A stretch of 36,885 nucleotides of DNA from an uncultured Desulfovibrio sp. (GTDB lineage: Bacteria > Desulfobacterota > Desulfovibrionia > Desulfovibrionales > Desulfovibrionaceae). Location of the stretch: contig NZ_CAJUBO010000025.1 in assembly GCF_910584445.1 (NCBI RefSeq), positions 1-36,885 on the forward strand, in the 5' to 3' direction. A program made the position numbers and the translations under genes. The notes under the pieces are model-generated. The model saw only the letters and a program-made list of their open reading frames with translations. It had not been told where the DNA came from and ran no database searches. Positions 1-6,916 of the stretch are shown here, in pieces (positions within the stretch are counted from its first letter, which is position 1; each line of letters starts with the position of its first letter).

Positions 1-55
1 TTCCTTGCCAGCGCAAAAAAATCTTATTTTTTCGGATCCTTGCGGCGACAGCCCC
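1..55 (-). repeat. Dispersed repeat block B, copy 1 (may be cut by window start)
   Basis: Read on the minus strand, this block aligns without gaps to 34209-34263 on the plus strand with 42 of 55 positions identical. The best-conserved parts are AAAAAATAAGAT and GCTGGCAAGGAA. In both places the block directly follows a short GC hairpin. Nothing in it codes. It is non-coding dispersed repeat material and probably continues past the window start. The alignment was made by eye. Confidence 0.75.
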
Positions 56-78
56 GCCCGAAGCGGAGCCAAGGGCGG
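54..78. repeat. GC hairpin joining repeat blocks A and B
   Basis: CCGCCC at 54-59 pairs with GGGCGG at 73-78 around a 13-nt loop containing GCGGAGC. The element between iorA and iorB has a hairpin in the same relative place (34184-34210) with a different but fully paired stem and a GCGGAGC-containing loop. Change of sequence with preserved pairing suggests the fold is conserved. Confidence 0.6.
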
Positions 79-142
79 CCAGTGGAAAAAACTCTTTTCC
101 TTGCTGAAAAAACCATAACGTAATTTAATGAGGTCTGAGCCT
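73..142 (+). repeat. Dispersed repeat block A, left copy
   Basis: This block matches the reverse complement of 36811-36880 over 70 bp with about 63 identities and no gaps. It contains a small hairpin (GGAAAA then TTTTCC) and the string AAAAAACCATAACG. A divergent relative of its inner half seems to form the left end of the element at 34148. It lies upstream of the glycosyltransferase gene and could carry promoter or insulating activity, which the sequence does not show. Confidence 0.8.
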
Positions 143-264
143 AGAGCGGTTTCGCAAGGAGACCGCGTAAACGCCCTGGCGCATGCGGGAGCGGACGCCT
201 TTCGCACGCGGACACGGGCCTTCCGGGACAAGCCCGTTTCAGGGTGCGGCCAATGGGGATGGTC

Positions 265-1458
265 ATGCGTATTCTTTTCATCGCGCTCCAGCAGGAGGCA
301 GAGTCCACACGGCGGCCGGACGGGGCGCCCGCGGGGACGGACCCCGCGCGCCTGGCGCGCCTTGAAGCCGGGCAGGCCCTCGCCATGGCTGGCTCCCTGC
401 GCGATGGCGGCCGTTTCGCGCCGCTTCTTGTCTGCCGCAAGGGGGGACGCCTGCATGCCGAAGCGCAGGCCCTGGGCCTCCCCGCGCTCGCGGTGGGCGG
501 GGGCGGCGATGTGACGGCCCATGCGCGCCTCTGGCTGTGGCAGCGGCGGCACAAGGCCCTGCTCATCCAGACGGTGGGCGCGGAAGCCGTGGGCCTCGGG
601 CGCCGGGTCCTGGGCATGCGCAAAAAGGGGAGCGCCCTTTTGTCCCATGCCTTTTTCGTGCGGCCGCCCGCGCCGGAATGCTGCCGGAGCCGCGCCATGC
701 GCGCGGCGGCCCGCGTGTTCTGCGGTTCGGAGCATGTGCGGCGCCGCATCCGGGAGATCTGGGAGGGCATGCCTGAAAAGCGGCGTCCGGCCGCCGTTCT
801 GGATATGCTCGCGCCGGGCGTCGCGCTGGCGGACTATCGCCTGGAGCCGGTGGCGCCGGCCGCCGGGGCCGCGCGCCGTTTTGTCTTCGGCATGGGCGAG
901 AGCCTGGCGCCACGTTCCGGCGCTCTGCTCATGGTGCGGGCTATGGCCGCGCTCTGGCAGCGGGACGACCTGCCCCCCTGGGAGGTGCGGATGTTCGGCG
1001 CCGGGCCGCGCTTTGAGGAGGTCCTGCGCGAAGCCGCCAGCCTGGGCGTGGCCTCGCGGCTCTGCATCCTGGGCGATCAGGCCCCCACGGACGCCCTGCG
1101 GCATTGCGGCGCCTGGGTGGCGCCCGGCACCTCCCCGGAGGAGCTGCCGCAAACGCTCTGGGCGGGCGTGGCGGCGGGGCTACCCGTCATCTGCGCGCAG
1201 AGCGCGCTCCACCGCGAGCGCCTTGCCGGCGCCCCCGCGGCAACGGCCCTGCGCGTGGAGGAGAACGATCCCCAGGCCCTGGCGCGGGCCATGATCGGCG
1301 TCATGCGGGATGAACGCCTCCGGGCGCGCATGCGCCAGGCCGAAGAGCAGTTCCGGCCATCCATCGGCCTTGAGTGCATGGCGGAACGCTTCCGCGCCTG
1401 TTGCGAGGAACTCGCGGGAGACCCCGGAAGCTGGACCCCTACCGCGCCGGCTCGATGA
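265..1458 (+). CDS. Glycosyltransferase, GT4-like (GT-B fold)
   Basis: Predicted 397-residue glycosyltransferase that would move a sugar from a nucleotide-sugar donor to an unidentified acceptor, probably a surface glycan. The start at 265 gives MRILFIAL, the usual first beta strand of GT-B enzymes, with a GGGG stretch 7-10 nt upstream; in-frame starts at 244 (GTG), 253 and 259 are possible. The second half looks like a GT4 donor domain: FGMGESLAPRSG, then VRMFGAGPRFEEVL, LCILGDQAPTDALRHC, and the PGTSPEELPQTLWAGVAAGLPV stretch, where the acidic pair sits at the usual donor-binding site. The N-terminal half is family-poor. Its end overlaps the end of the convergent serS by 20 nt. No sugar-pathway neighbours are present, so substrate is unknown. 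The fold is fairly sure; the exact family is less so. Confidence 0.75.
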   Translation: MRILFIALQQEAESTRRPDGAPAGTDPARLARLEAGQALAMAGSLRDGGRFAPLLVCRKGGRLHAEAQALGLPALAVGGGGDVTAHARLWLWQRRHKALLIQTVGAEAVGLGRRVLGMRKKGSALLSHAFFVRPPAPECCRSRAMRAAARVFCGSEHVRRRIREIWEGMPEKRRPAAVLDMLAPGVALADYRLEPVAPAAGAARRFVFGMGESLAPRSGALLMVRAMAALWQRDDLPPWEVRMFGAGPRFEEVLREAASLGVASRLCILGDQAPTDALRHCGAWVAPGTSPEELPQTLWAGVAAGLPVICAQSALHRERLAGAPAATALRVEENDPQALARAMIGVMRDERLRARMRQAEEQFRPSIGLECMAERFRACCEELAGDPGSWTPTAPAR

Positions 1459-2716
1459 CCTCCACGCCATCCATGTAGGGCACGAGCGCCCTGGGCAGGA
1501 CCACGCTGCCGTCTTTCTGCTGGCCGTTTTCCAGCAGGGCGGCCATGGTGCGGCCCGTGGGCAGGCCGGAGCCGTTGAGCGTGTGGACCCAGGCTGCCTT
1601 GCCGCCCCTGGGCTTGAAGCGGATATTGGCGCGCCGCGCCTGGAAGTCCGTGCAGTTGGAGCAGGACGAGATCTCGCGGTAGGTCTTCTGCGCCGGAAGC
1701 CAGACTTCCACATCATAGGTCTTGGCCGCGCTGAAGCCGAGGTCGCCCGTGCAGAGCGTGATGACGCGGTAGGGCAGTTCCAGCAGTTCCAGCAGGTTGC
1801 GCGCGTGGCCGGTCATCCGCTCAAGCTGGTTGAAGCTGTCGTCCGGGTGGGCGAAACGCACCATCTCCACCTTGGTGAACTGGTGCATGCGGATGAGTCC
1901 GCGCGTGTCCTTGCCGGCGCTGCCCGCCTCGGAACGGAAGCAGGGCGTGGCCGCGCAGTAGGCCAGCGGCAGCTGCGCCTCGTCGAGGGTCTCGCCCGCG
2001 TGCAGATTGGTGAGCGGCACCTCGGCGGTGGGGATGAGGTAATAGTCCCCCTCGCGCAGCTTGAACAGGTCCTCCTCGAACTTGGGGAGCTGGCCCGTGC
2101 CGGTCATGGTGACGCGGTTGACCATGTAGGGCGGCAGCACCTCCACATAGCCCTCGCGCTTCGTATGCTGGTCAAGGAAAAAGTTGACCAGCGCCCGTTC
2201 CAGACGCGCGGCCCAGCCCGTCTCCACCACGAAACGGCTGCCGGTGAGCCTGGCGGCGCGGGCAAAATCCAGACCGCCAAGGCGCGTGCCGAGATCGCCG
2301 TGTTCCGCGGGGGGGAAGTCGAAGGCGCGCGGCGCGCCCCAGCGCGCCACCTCGGGGTTTTCCGTCTCGTCCGCGCCCACGGGCACCGAGGCATCCGGCA
2401 GATTGGGCACGGACAGCAGCCAGGATTCTTCCGCGGCCTTGACTTCAGCCACCTGGGCGTCCAGCGCCCTGATGCGTTCGGAAAGCTCGCCCAGGGCGGC
2501 GAAGCGGGCGCTGGCGTCGCCCCCGGCGCGCTTGATGGCCGCCACTTCGTCCGAGGCCGCGTTGCGCTGGCTCTTGAGCGCCTCCACCTCGGCGAGCAGG
2601 GCGCGCCGCCGTTCGTCCAGAACGCGGAATTCCCGCATGTCGAGTTTGGAATGCCGCTCGGCGAGCGCTTTTTCCACCATTTCCGGCTGCCGCTGCGCCA
2701 GCTTGAGATCGATCAT
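1439..2716 (-). CDS. serS: Serine--tRNA ligase
   Basis: Cytoplasmic class II aminoacyl-tRNA synthetase that charges tRNA-Ser (and tRNA-Sec where present) with serine. The 425-residue length is standard. The N-terminal 100 residues or so are a charged helical hairpin (the tRNA-binding coiled coil). The catalytic domain has motif 2, FRSEAGSAGKDTRGLIRMHQ, and motif 3, GLPTGRTMAALLENGQ, with the class II arginines in place. The TAEVPLTN stretch of the serine pocket is also present. The start MIDLKLAQ is the normal N-terminus. A promoter-like pair lies at 2783-2811. Transcription runs toward the glycosyltransferase gene and the two coding ends overlap by 20 nt with no terminator between them. Confidence 0.98.
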   Translation of the reverse strand: MIDLKLAQRQPEMVEKALAERHSKLDMREFRVLDERRRALLAEVEALKSQRNAASDEVAAIKRAGGDASARFAALGELSERIRALDAQVAEVKAAEESWLLSVPNLPDASVPVGADETENPEVARWGAPRAFDFPPAEHGDLGTRLGGLDFARAARLTGSRFVVETGWAARLERALVNFFLDQHTKREGYVEVLPPYMVNRVTMTGTGQLPKFEEDLFKLREGDYYLIPTAEVPLTNLHAGETLDEAQLPLAYCAATPCFRSEAGSAGKDTRGLIRMHQFTKVEMVRFAHPDDSFNQLERMTGHARNLLELLELPYRVITLCTGDLGFSAAKTYDVEVWLPAQKTYREISSCSNCTDFQARRANIRFKPRGGKAAWVHTLNGSGLPTGRTMAALLENGQQKDGSVVLPRALVPYMDGVEVIEPAR

Positions 2717-2782
2717 CGTTTCCCCCGCGTCTGCCCGGAGCAGGTTTGCCGCGCGCCGTACCGGGCCTGCGGCGCCGCACGG

Positions 2783-2811
2783 GATGTAGCATGCGCGCTT
2801 CCGCCTTGCAA
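2783..2811 (-). promoter_or_regulatory. Possible sigma-70 promoter for serS
   Basis: On the minus strand TTGCAA (2806-2811) and TACATC (2783-2788) are 17 bp apart. This places a start site about 60 nt before the serS start codon. Each box matches consensus only partly. Confidence 0.4.
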
Positions 2812-2821
2812 GCGAGGGCTT

Positions 2822-2851
2822 TTGTGTGTATTTCTGGAGAAATTCTAGAAT
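2822..2851 (+). promoter_or_regulatory. Possible sigma-70 promoter for the 2878 operon
   Basis: TTGTGT (2822-2827) and TAGAAT (2846-2851) are separated by 18 bp, about 27 nt upstream of the lipoprotein start. The -10 box lies within the palindrome TTCTAGAA. This is the most AT-rich part of the serS/lipoprotein divergent gap. Confidence 0.4.
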
Positions 2852-2877
2852 GAGTCACCTTTTTCCGTGAGGCAGCC

Positions 2878-3480
2878 ATGAAGCATCGCCGCTCAGCGCC
2901 TGTGGTCCTGCTTGCCCTTGTGGGGGCGGTCTTTCTCCTGTCGGCCTGCGGGCCGAGCAATTCCGTGCGTCTGCTCCCGCCGCCGCCGCTGGACGCCTCC
3001 GTATTGCCCGCGCCCAACGCGCCCAGCGTGAGCGTGGTCAGCTTTGCGGACAAACGGGTGGATACCGCGTCCATCGGCGTGCGCCGCGACGGCAGCGCCT
3101 TCAGCACCACCGGGGATGTGGCCCCGTGGATCAGCCGCGCCCTGGCCGACGAACTGGCGCGCAGCGGTTTTCAGGTTTCGTTTGCCACCAACGTGAGCCA
3201 GGCCCGCAGCGGCAATCCCGACTATCTCGTCACCGGCCAGGTGGACGAGGTCTGGCTCAAGGAGAGTTCCTCCACGGAGATCTCCTCCCAGATGCGCGTC
3301 AAGTGCACGCTCGCCAACCGCAAGGGACGCCTCTGGAGCGAGTCGTGCAACGCGAGCCAGAGCCGGAGCGGCCTGCCCTCCGGATCCACGGCGGAGGACC
3401 TGCTGCTCGATACCCTGCGCGACCTTGTCAAGCCCATGGCCCAGAAGATCGTGCAGACCATCGAGACCAGGAAGCAATAG
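2878..3480 (+). CDS. YajG-like lipoprotein
   Basis: A 200-residue predicted lipoprotein of the outer membrane or periplasmic face. Residues 1-24 are a signal peptide ending in the lipobox LSAC, with Cys24 as the lipidated residue. The rest (SVVSFADKR, then ALADELARSGFQV, then DYLVTGQVDEVWLKE) follows the pattern of YajG-type lipoproteins, where a short-lived strand-helix domain is followed by an ABC-like OMP-assembly fold. That family assignment is from pattern memory and the function of the family is not settled. The start is preceded by GTGAGGCAGCC, a usable ribosome site. It is first in a tight cluster: the next gene starts 6 nt after its stop. Confidence 0.7.
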   Translation: MKHRRSAPVVLLALVGAVFLLSACGPSNSVRLLPPPPLDASVLPAPNAPSVSVVSFADKRVDTASIGVRRDGSAFSTTGDVAPWISRALADELARSGFQVSFATNVSQARSGNPDYLVTGQVDEVWLKESSSTEISSQMRVKCTLANRKGRLWSESCNASQSRSGLPSGSTAEDLLLDTLRDLVKPMAQKIVQTIETRKQ

Positions 3481-3486
3481 GTCCCC

Positions 3487-4662
3487 ATGCGCTCCAGGTC
3501 CGCGCGCGGGACCGGCGCCTCCGCGCCCCGGCGCCGTTTTCGGCCACCGGTGGCGGGCGCCGTTCTTGGCGTGCTCCTTTGCCTGCTGGCGTGGTTCCCT
3601 TCGGGCGCCGGCATCCGCCATGGCGCCGGGGGGCCAGGGGAAGCTGTCGCCGCGTCCGCCCTGTCCGACGTGACCGAGCTGGTACGCAGGCCCTTTCCGC
3701 TCATCGTTCCGCTGGAATACCGGTGGGCCAGGGCGGCGGCGTGGCTGTGCGCGCTGGAGACGGCGCGTTCCGGCCTGCCCGCCGGGGCCAGGATCGGGCT
3801 TGCCGCTTCCGGGCTTGATGACCGCGCCGGCCTGCTCGCCCTTTGCGCCCGGCTCCACACGCTCGACCACCTGACGCCCGAGGATTCGCCGGAACTGGTG
3901 GTGGCCGTGCGGCTCGTGCCCGCGCCGGACGCGTCCGCGGCCATGGTCAGCGCCGTGCGCGAGGCGGATCTGCTTGCCGCGCGGCGGGCGCTCATCCTCG
4001 ATCTGGAGCGGGAGATGCTGGCGGTGCGCCGCCACTGGCCCGCGTCATTGGCGGAGGCGCGCAGGCGCGCCGTCGAGCTTGAGGCGGCGGCCGCGCGGCT
4101 GGAGGCGCTCTGGCAGGCGCTGGCGGCCGCCCGCGCTGCCCCGGGGGGCTGGTTCTGCGCGCCGGAGGCCCTGCCTGCGCTGGAGCGGGCGGCCATGGGC
4201 GCGCGGGAGAACGCGGCGGTGTGGCTGCTTCTGGCCGAGGCGCAGATGCAGCGCGACCTGCCGCAGGCGGCGGTGGACTCCGCCGGCGAAGCCTTGCGGC
4301 TGCTGGCGCTGGACGGCACGGCGGATCCGGGCGTGGCGCGGCTGGCGGGCCGGGCGCGCTATGTGCGCGCCCTGGGGCACTGGCGGCTGGGGCAGCCCGC
4401 TCTGGCTGAGTCCGATCTGGACGCCTCCCTGCGGGCGCCCCGTTCCGAAAGCGCTCCCCAGGGGGAGGAGCTGGCGCGGCGTCTGCGCGCGCGGGGGGCG
4501 GTACGCATGCTGCGCCGCGATGTGGACGGCATGTGCGCGGATTTTCTGGCGGCCTGTGGCCTGGGCGACTGCGAGGGTCTGGCCGTGGCCCGGCGGCGCG
4601 GATACTGCCGCTCGGGCATGCCCGTGGGGAGCGGCGCGCAAACGGCGGACGGCGCGCCATGA
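3487..4662 (+). CDS. Membrane-anchored or exported helical-repeat protein, unknown
   Basis: A 391-residue protein I do not recognise. An arginine-rich N-terminus is followed by one hydrophobic segment at about residues 22-42, so it is either exported or anchored with the bulk in the periplasm. The rest is Ala/Leu/Arg-rich and helical. In about 215-330 it has alternating segments such as NAAVWLLLAEAQMQRDLPQ, ALGHWRLGQPALAESDLD, and CADFLAACGLGDCEGL, which resemble degenerate tetratricopeptide (TPR/Sel1) helices. There are several cysteines near the C-terminus (ACGLGDCEG, YC). It starts 6 nt after the lipoprotein gene and its stop overlaps the start of the next gene (ATGA), so the three are probably one operon and may act in the same envelope process. 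Confidence 0.75.
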   Translation: MRSRSARGTGASAPRRRFRPPVAGAVLGVLLCLLAWFPSGAGIRHGAGGPGEAVAASALSDVTELVRRPFPLIVPLEYRWARAAAWLCALETARSGLPAGARIGLAASGLDDRAGLLALCARLHTLDHLTPEDSPELVVAVRLVPAPDASAAMVSAVREADLLAARRALILDLEREMLAVRRHWPASLAEARRRAVELEAAAARLEALWQALAAARAAPGGWFCAPEALPALERAAMGARENAAVWLLLAEAQMQRDLPQAAVDSAGEALRLLALDGTADPGVARLAGRARYVRALGHWRLGQPALAESDLDASLRAPRSESAPQGEELARRLRARGAVRMLRRDVDGMCADFLAACGLGDCEGLAVARRRGYCRSGMPVGSGAQTADGAP

Positions 4663-5000
4663 GCCAGCCTGTCCTGCTCAAGGTCTACGGGAGCCTGCAT
4701 CCGGCGGATGCAGAGACCCGGGACGCCGTGGCCGGGGCCTGCGAGGGGCGCATGCCCGCCGGACAGGAAGAGGCGGTCACGCTGGAGGGCGATCTGCTCC
4801 GCATTTCGTTCGAGGGGCTGTATTTCCCGGTGGAGGAGACGCTGGCCGCCGTGGCGGCGCGGCTCACGCCGGAGCGGACGGGCAGGCTCGATGTGCTCGA
4901 TCTTGAGGCCTGGCGTCTGGAGCGGCATGTTTTCGCAAACGGCCGCATCAGCTCCGGCGCGGCGCCGCTGAACAATGTTCTGGAGTTTTCCGGCCACTAG
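4659..5000 (+). CDS. Small acidic hypothetical protein
   Basis: A 113-residue soluble protein with no signal peptide or membrane segment. It is acidic and looks alpha/beta: VLLKVYGSL at the start, then LEGDLLRISFEGLYFPVEETLAAVAARL, then RLDVLDLEAWRLERHVF. It ends in LNNVLEFSGH. I do not recognise a family. The start codon overlaps the previous stop (ATGA), which argues for translational coupling with the 3487 gene and is the reason for choosing this start over an in-frame one at 4533. A hairpin follows at 5011. Confidence 0.75.
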   Translation: MSQPVLLKVYGSLHPADAETRDAVAGACEGRMPAGQEEAVTLEGDLLRISFEGLYFPVEETLAAVAARLTPERTGRLDVLDLEAWRLERHVFANGRISSGAAPLNNVLEFSGH

Positions 5001-5010
5001 GCATTTTGCT

Positions 5011-5044
5011 GAGGAAAATATCTGCAAAACGGATATTTCCCCTC
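5011..5044 (+). terminator. Hairpin after the 4659 gene, in front of thiE
   Basis: GAGG plus AAATATC pairs with GATATTT plus CCTC, with a small internal loop and an 8-9 nt apex. No run of T follows, so it is not a classic intrinsic terminator. It could be a weak terminator, an RNA-stability element or a leader structure for thiE. Confidence 0.45.
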
Positions 5045-5143
5045 ACTTGCCGCTGCCATCATTTCGCGTCCGGAACGCGGCCTGGACGCGCATCCGGCGC
5101 GGCGCTGCCGCCCGAAACCACCCCCGGCCCAAAAGGAGTCGCC

Positions 5144-5803
5144 ATGCCGGCCATACTTCCCGGACAGACGGATATTTACGCCCTCACCGACGCGCGCCTT
5201 TCCCTGGGCCGTCCCGTGGCCGAAGTGGCCCGCGCCCTGCTGGACGCGGGCGTGCGCCTGCTCCAGTATCGGGAAAAGCGCCTTCCCGCCGGCGCCATGC
5301 TGGAGGAATGCCGGGAGCTTCGGCGCATGACCCGGGAGGCCGGGGCGTGTTTCATCGTCAACGATCATGTGGATATCGCCATGCTCGTGGGCGCGGACGG
5401 CGTCCATGTGGGCCAGGACGACCTGCCTGTGCCCGAGGTGCGCCGCCTGGTGGGTCCGGACATGATCATCGGCCTGTCCACGCATTCGCCGGAACAGGCG
5501 CTGGGCGCCGTGGCCGCCGGAGCGGACTATATCGGCGTCGGTCCTCTCTTCGCCACGCGGACCAAGGAGGACGTGGTGGCGCCGGTGGGCTTCAGCTATC
5601 TGGACTGGGTGGTCGCCAATATCCGTCTGCCCTTTGTGGCTATCGGCGGCATCAAGGCGTGGAATGCCGCCGAAGTGGCGGCCCATGGCGCGGACTGCTG
5701 CGCCCTGGTCTCCGCCCTGGTCGGCGCGGAGGATATCGGCGCGGCCGTGGCCGAAGCGCGCGCCGCCGTGCGGGCGGGCAAGGCCGCGCGCGGGCGTTCC
5801 TGA
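5144..5803 (+). CDS. thiE: Thiamine-phosphate synthase
   Basis: Joins the thiazole phosphate (THZ-P) and the pyrimidine HMP-PP to make thiamine monophosphate in the cytoplasm. The 219-residue TIM-barrel protein carries the family landmarks in order: LLQYREKRL near residue 40 (pyrimidine diphosphate binding), FIVNDHVDIA, DGVHVGQDDLP, the loop GVGPLFATRTKED, and FVAIGGI near the end. The start at 5144 is set by AAAAGGAG 4-11 nt upstream and by MPAILPGQTDIYALTDARL aligning with family N-termini; an upstream in-frame start at 5006 has no such support. No other thi gene is in view and the 143-nt leader has no recognisable TPP riboswitch. A long two-way terminator follows. Confidence 0.96.
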   Translation: MPAILPGQTDIYALTDARLSLGRPVAEVARALLDAGVRLLQYREKRLPAGAMLEECRELRRMTREAGACFIVNDHVDIAMLVGADGVHVGQDDLPVPEVRRLVGPDMIIGLSTHSPEQALGAVAAGADYIGVGPLFATRTKEDVVAPVGFSYLDWVVANIRLPFVAIGGIKAWNAAEVAAHGADCCALVSALVGAEDIGAAVAEARAAVRAGKAARGRS

Positions 5804-5804
5804 C

Positions 5805-5860
5805 GACGCGAAGACGGACCACCCGGGCGCAGTGTCCGGATGGTCCGCCGTTTTCGCGTC
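5805..5860. terminator. Bidirectional terminator between thiE and the flagellar-type unit
   Basis: GACGCGAA (5805-5812) pairs with TTCGCGTC (5853-5860), and inside it CGGACCA (5815-5821) pairs with TGGTCCG (5841-5847). TTTT follows the inner stem on the plus strand. The position between two converging genes fits termination for both. Confidence 0.7.
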
Positions 5861-5885
5861 CCGGTCGGGCGGGGACGGGAGAGCA

Positions 5886-6209
5886 TCATTGCAGGGCGTG
5901 GCCCACCGCCTGATGATAGCCCCGGATGCGCCGCTGTTCCCGGCGCGCATGGTTCAGGCTCTGGCGCACGTCGTTGCGCGCGCGGGCGGCGATGTCGCTG
6001 AGCTGCTCCTGCAGGCGCGCCTGTTCGAGCAGGCGGCTGCGGTATTCGTCCATGGTTTCCCGGGCGAGCAGGCTCCAGGCCATGCCCGTGAGTTCGCCAC
6101 GCCGTCCGGCCAGTTCGATGGCTTCCTCATAGTTCGCGTTCTCCAGCGCGGCGCGCTCCTGACGGGCGAGTTCCAGCGCTTCATCGAGCAAGGCGATGCC
6201 CTGGCACAT
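5886..6209 (-). CDS. Small helical protein, FliT/FlgN-like flagellar chaperone candidate
   Basis: A 107-residue all-helical, charged protein. The pattern LLDEALELARQERAALENANYEEAIELAGRRGEL resembles the N-terminal helices of FliT/FlgN-type flagellar export chaperones (regular Leu/Ala with a short loop and an RxxL turn), followed by a long basic helix rich in Arg and Gln. It has no signal peptide. AGGAGG lies 9 nt before the start. It is last in a minus-strand unit, 18 nt after the 6228 gene, and that unit has sigma-54 promoters, which supports a flagellar link. The chaperone call is inference from pattern and context; substrate unknown. Confidence 0.55.
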   Translation of the reverse strand: MCQGIALLDEALELARQERAALENANYEEAIELAGRRGELTGMAWSLLARETMDEYRSRLLEQARLQEQLSDIAARARNDVRQSLNHARREQRRIRGYHQAVGHALQ

Positions 6210-6227
6210 AGGGGCCTCCTGTCGGGG

Positions 6228-6833
6228 CTACTGGCGGCGCATGCCGGCGAGCTGGCGGTGCATGGCCTCGCCAACGGCGCGCCATTCCTCGCACAGGGGC
6301 GCGAATTCAAATTCCAGCAGGTCGGCCAGCAGGATCCAGTCCTCGCTTTCCATGACTTCGCTCATTTCCGAGATCAGGTCGGAGAGCTTCTCGCCGCGGG
6401 CCACGAATTCCGCGTCCGCGCCGCCGAGATACCGGTCGCGCAGGTGCGAGATCATGCCCATGAAATCACGGGTCACGTCAAGCTCGTCCTGAAGCAGCTC
6501 CAGAGCGTCGGCATCCGAAGCCTCGCGGAACAGGCGCGCCACGTTGCGCGCGCCGCTTTCGAGCATCCGCGCCACCTTGCCCAGTTCGCCGGCCATATCC
6601 ACGGCAAGCTCCTCAGCGGGCTGGGAGCGCACCTCCACGGAAGTGATGCCGTCGCAGGTCATGTCCTCGGCCTGGTGCGGATAGATTTCGGAAAAGCTCT
6701 CGTTGTTGACGAAAACGTCGGTCACGATGCGGCCGCTCATTTTTTCGTCATCCATGACAGTGGCGAGCACTTCCTCAAGATTGGCAAAATTGGAAAGCTG
6801 CTGTTCACTCCGGCAACCGTCAACGATGATCAT
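6228..6833 (-). CDS. Acidic helical protein of the sigma-54 flagellar-type unit, unknown
   Basis: A 201-residue acidic protein with no signal peptide or membrane segment. Residues 1-80 look alpha/beta (MIIVDGCRSEQQLSNFANLEEVLATV, then GRIVTDVFVNNESFSEIYPHQ) and the remainder is helical with repeated LLxDxLDVT and SEVMESEDWILLADLLEFE pieces. I do not recognise the family. A very good ribosome site (AAGGAGGGAGAC) precedes the start, and a near-consensus sigma-54 promoter lies at 6895-6910, so it can be transcribed separately from the GT9 gene upstream. It is followed 18 nt later by the FliT/FlgN-like gene. A role in flagellar assembly or regulation is inferred from this setting only. Confidence 0.8.
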   Translation of the reverse strand: MIIVDGCRSEQQLSNFANLEEVLATVMDDEKMSGRIVTDVFVNNESFSEIYPHQAEDMTCDGITSVEVRSQPAEELAVDMAGELGKVARMLESGARNVARLFREASDADALELLQDELDVTRDFMGMISHLRDRYLGGADAEFVARGEKLSDLISEMSEVMESEDWILLADLLEFEFAPLCEEWRAVGEAMHRQLAGMRRQ

Positions 6834-6894
6834 GTCTCCCTCCTTGTCCCCACCGGGAAGTATTTGCTGGCGCCATGTGGCGTGTCTTCAATTA

Positions 6895-6910
6895 TGCAAT
6901 AGCCATGCCA
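6895..6910 (-). promoter_or_regulatory. Sigma-54 promoter upstream of the 6228 gene
   Basis: On the minus strand the sequence TGGCATGGCTATTGCA fits the -24/-12 consensus (TGGCAC-N5-TTGCA), with exactly 10 bp between the GG and the GC. The predicted start site, near 6884, is about 50 nt before the start codon at 6833. It lies in the 83-nt gap after the GT9 gene. Such promoters need an enhancer-binding activator, which is not encoded in this window. Confidence 0.78.
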
Positions 6911-6916
6911 TGAAAT

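Noticed and set aside
1310..2848. Long open frame on the plus strand across serS
   Set aside because: It is antisense to a certain gene and its product is low-complexity with no recognisable domain.
5001..5143. TPP riboswitch in front of thiE
   Set aside because: The conserved CTGAGA and later ACC...TGATC...GGATAATGCC parts are absent.
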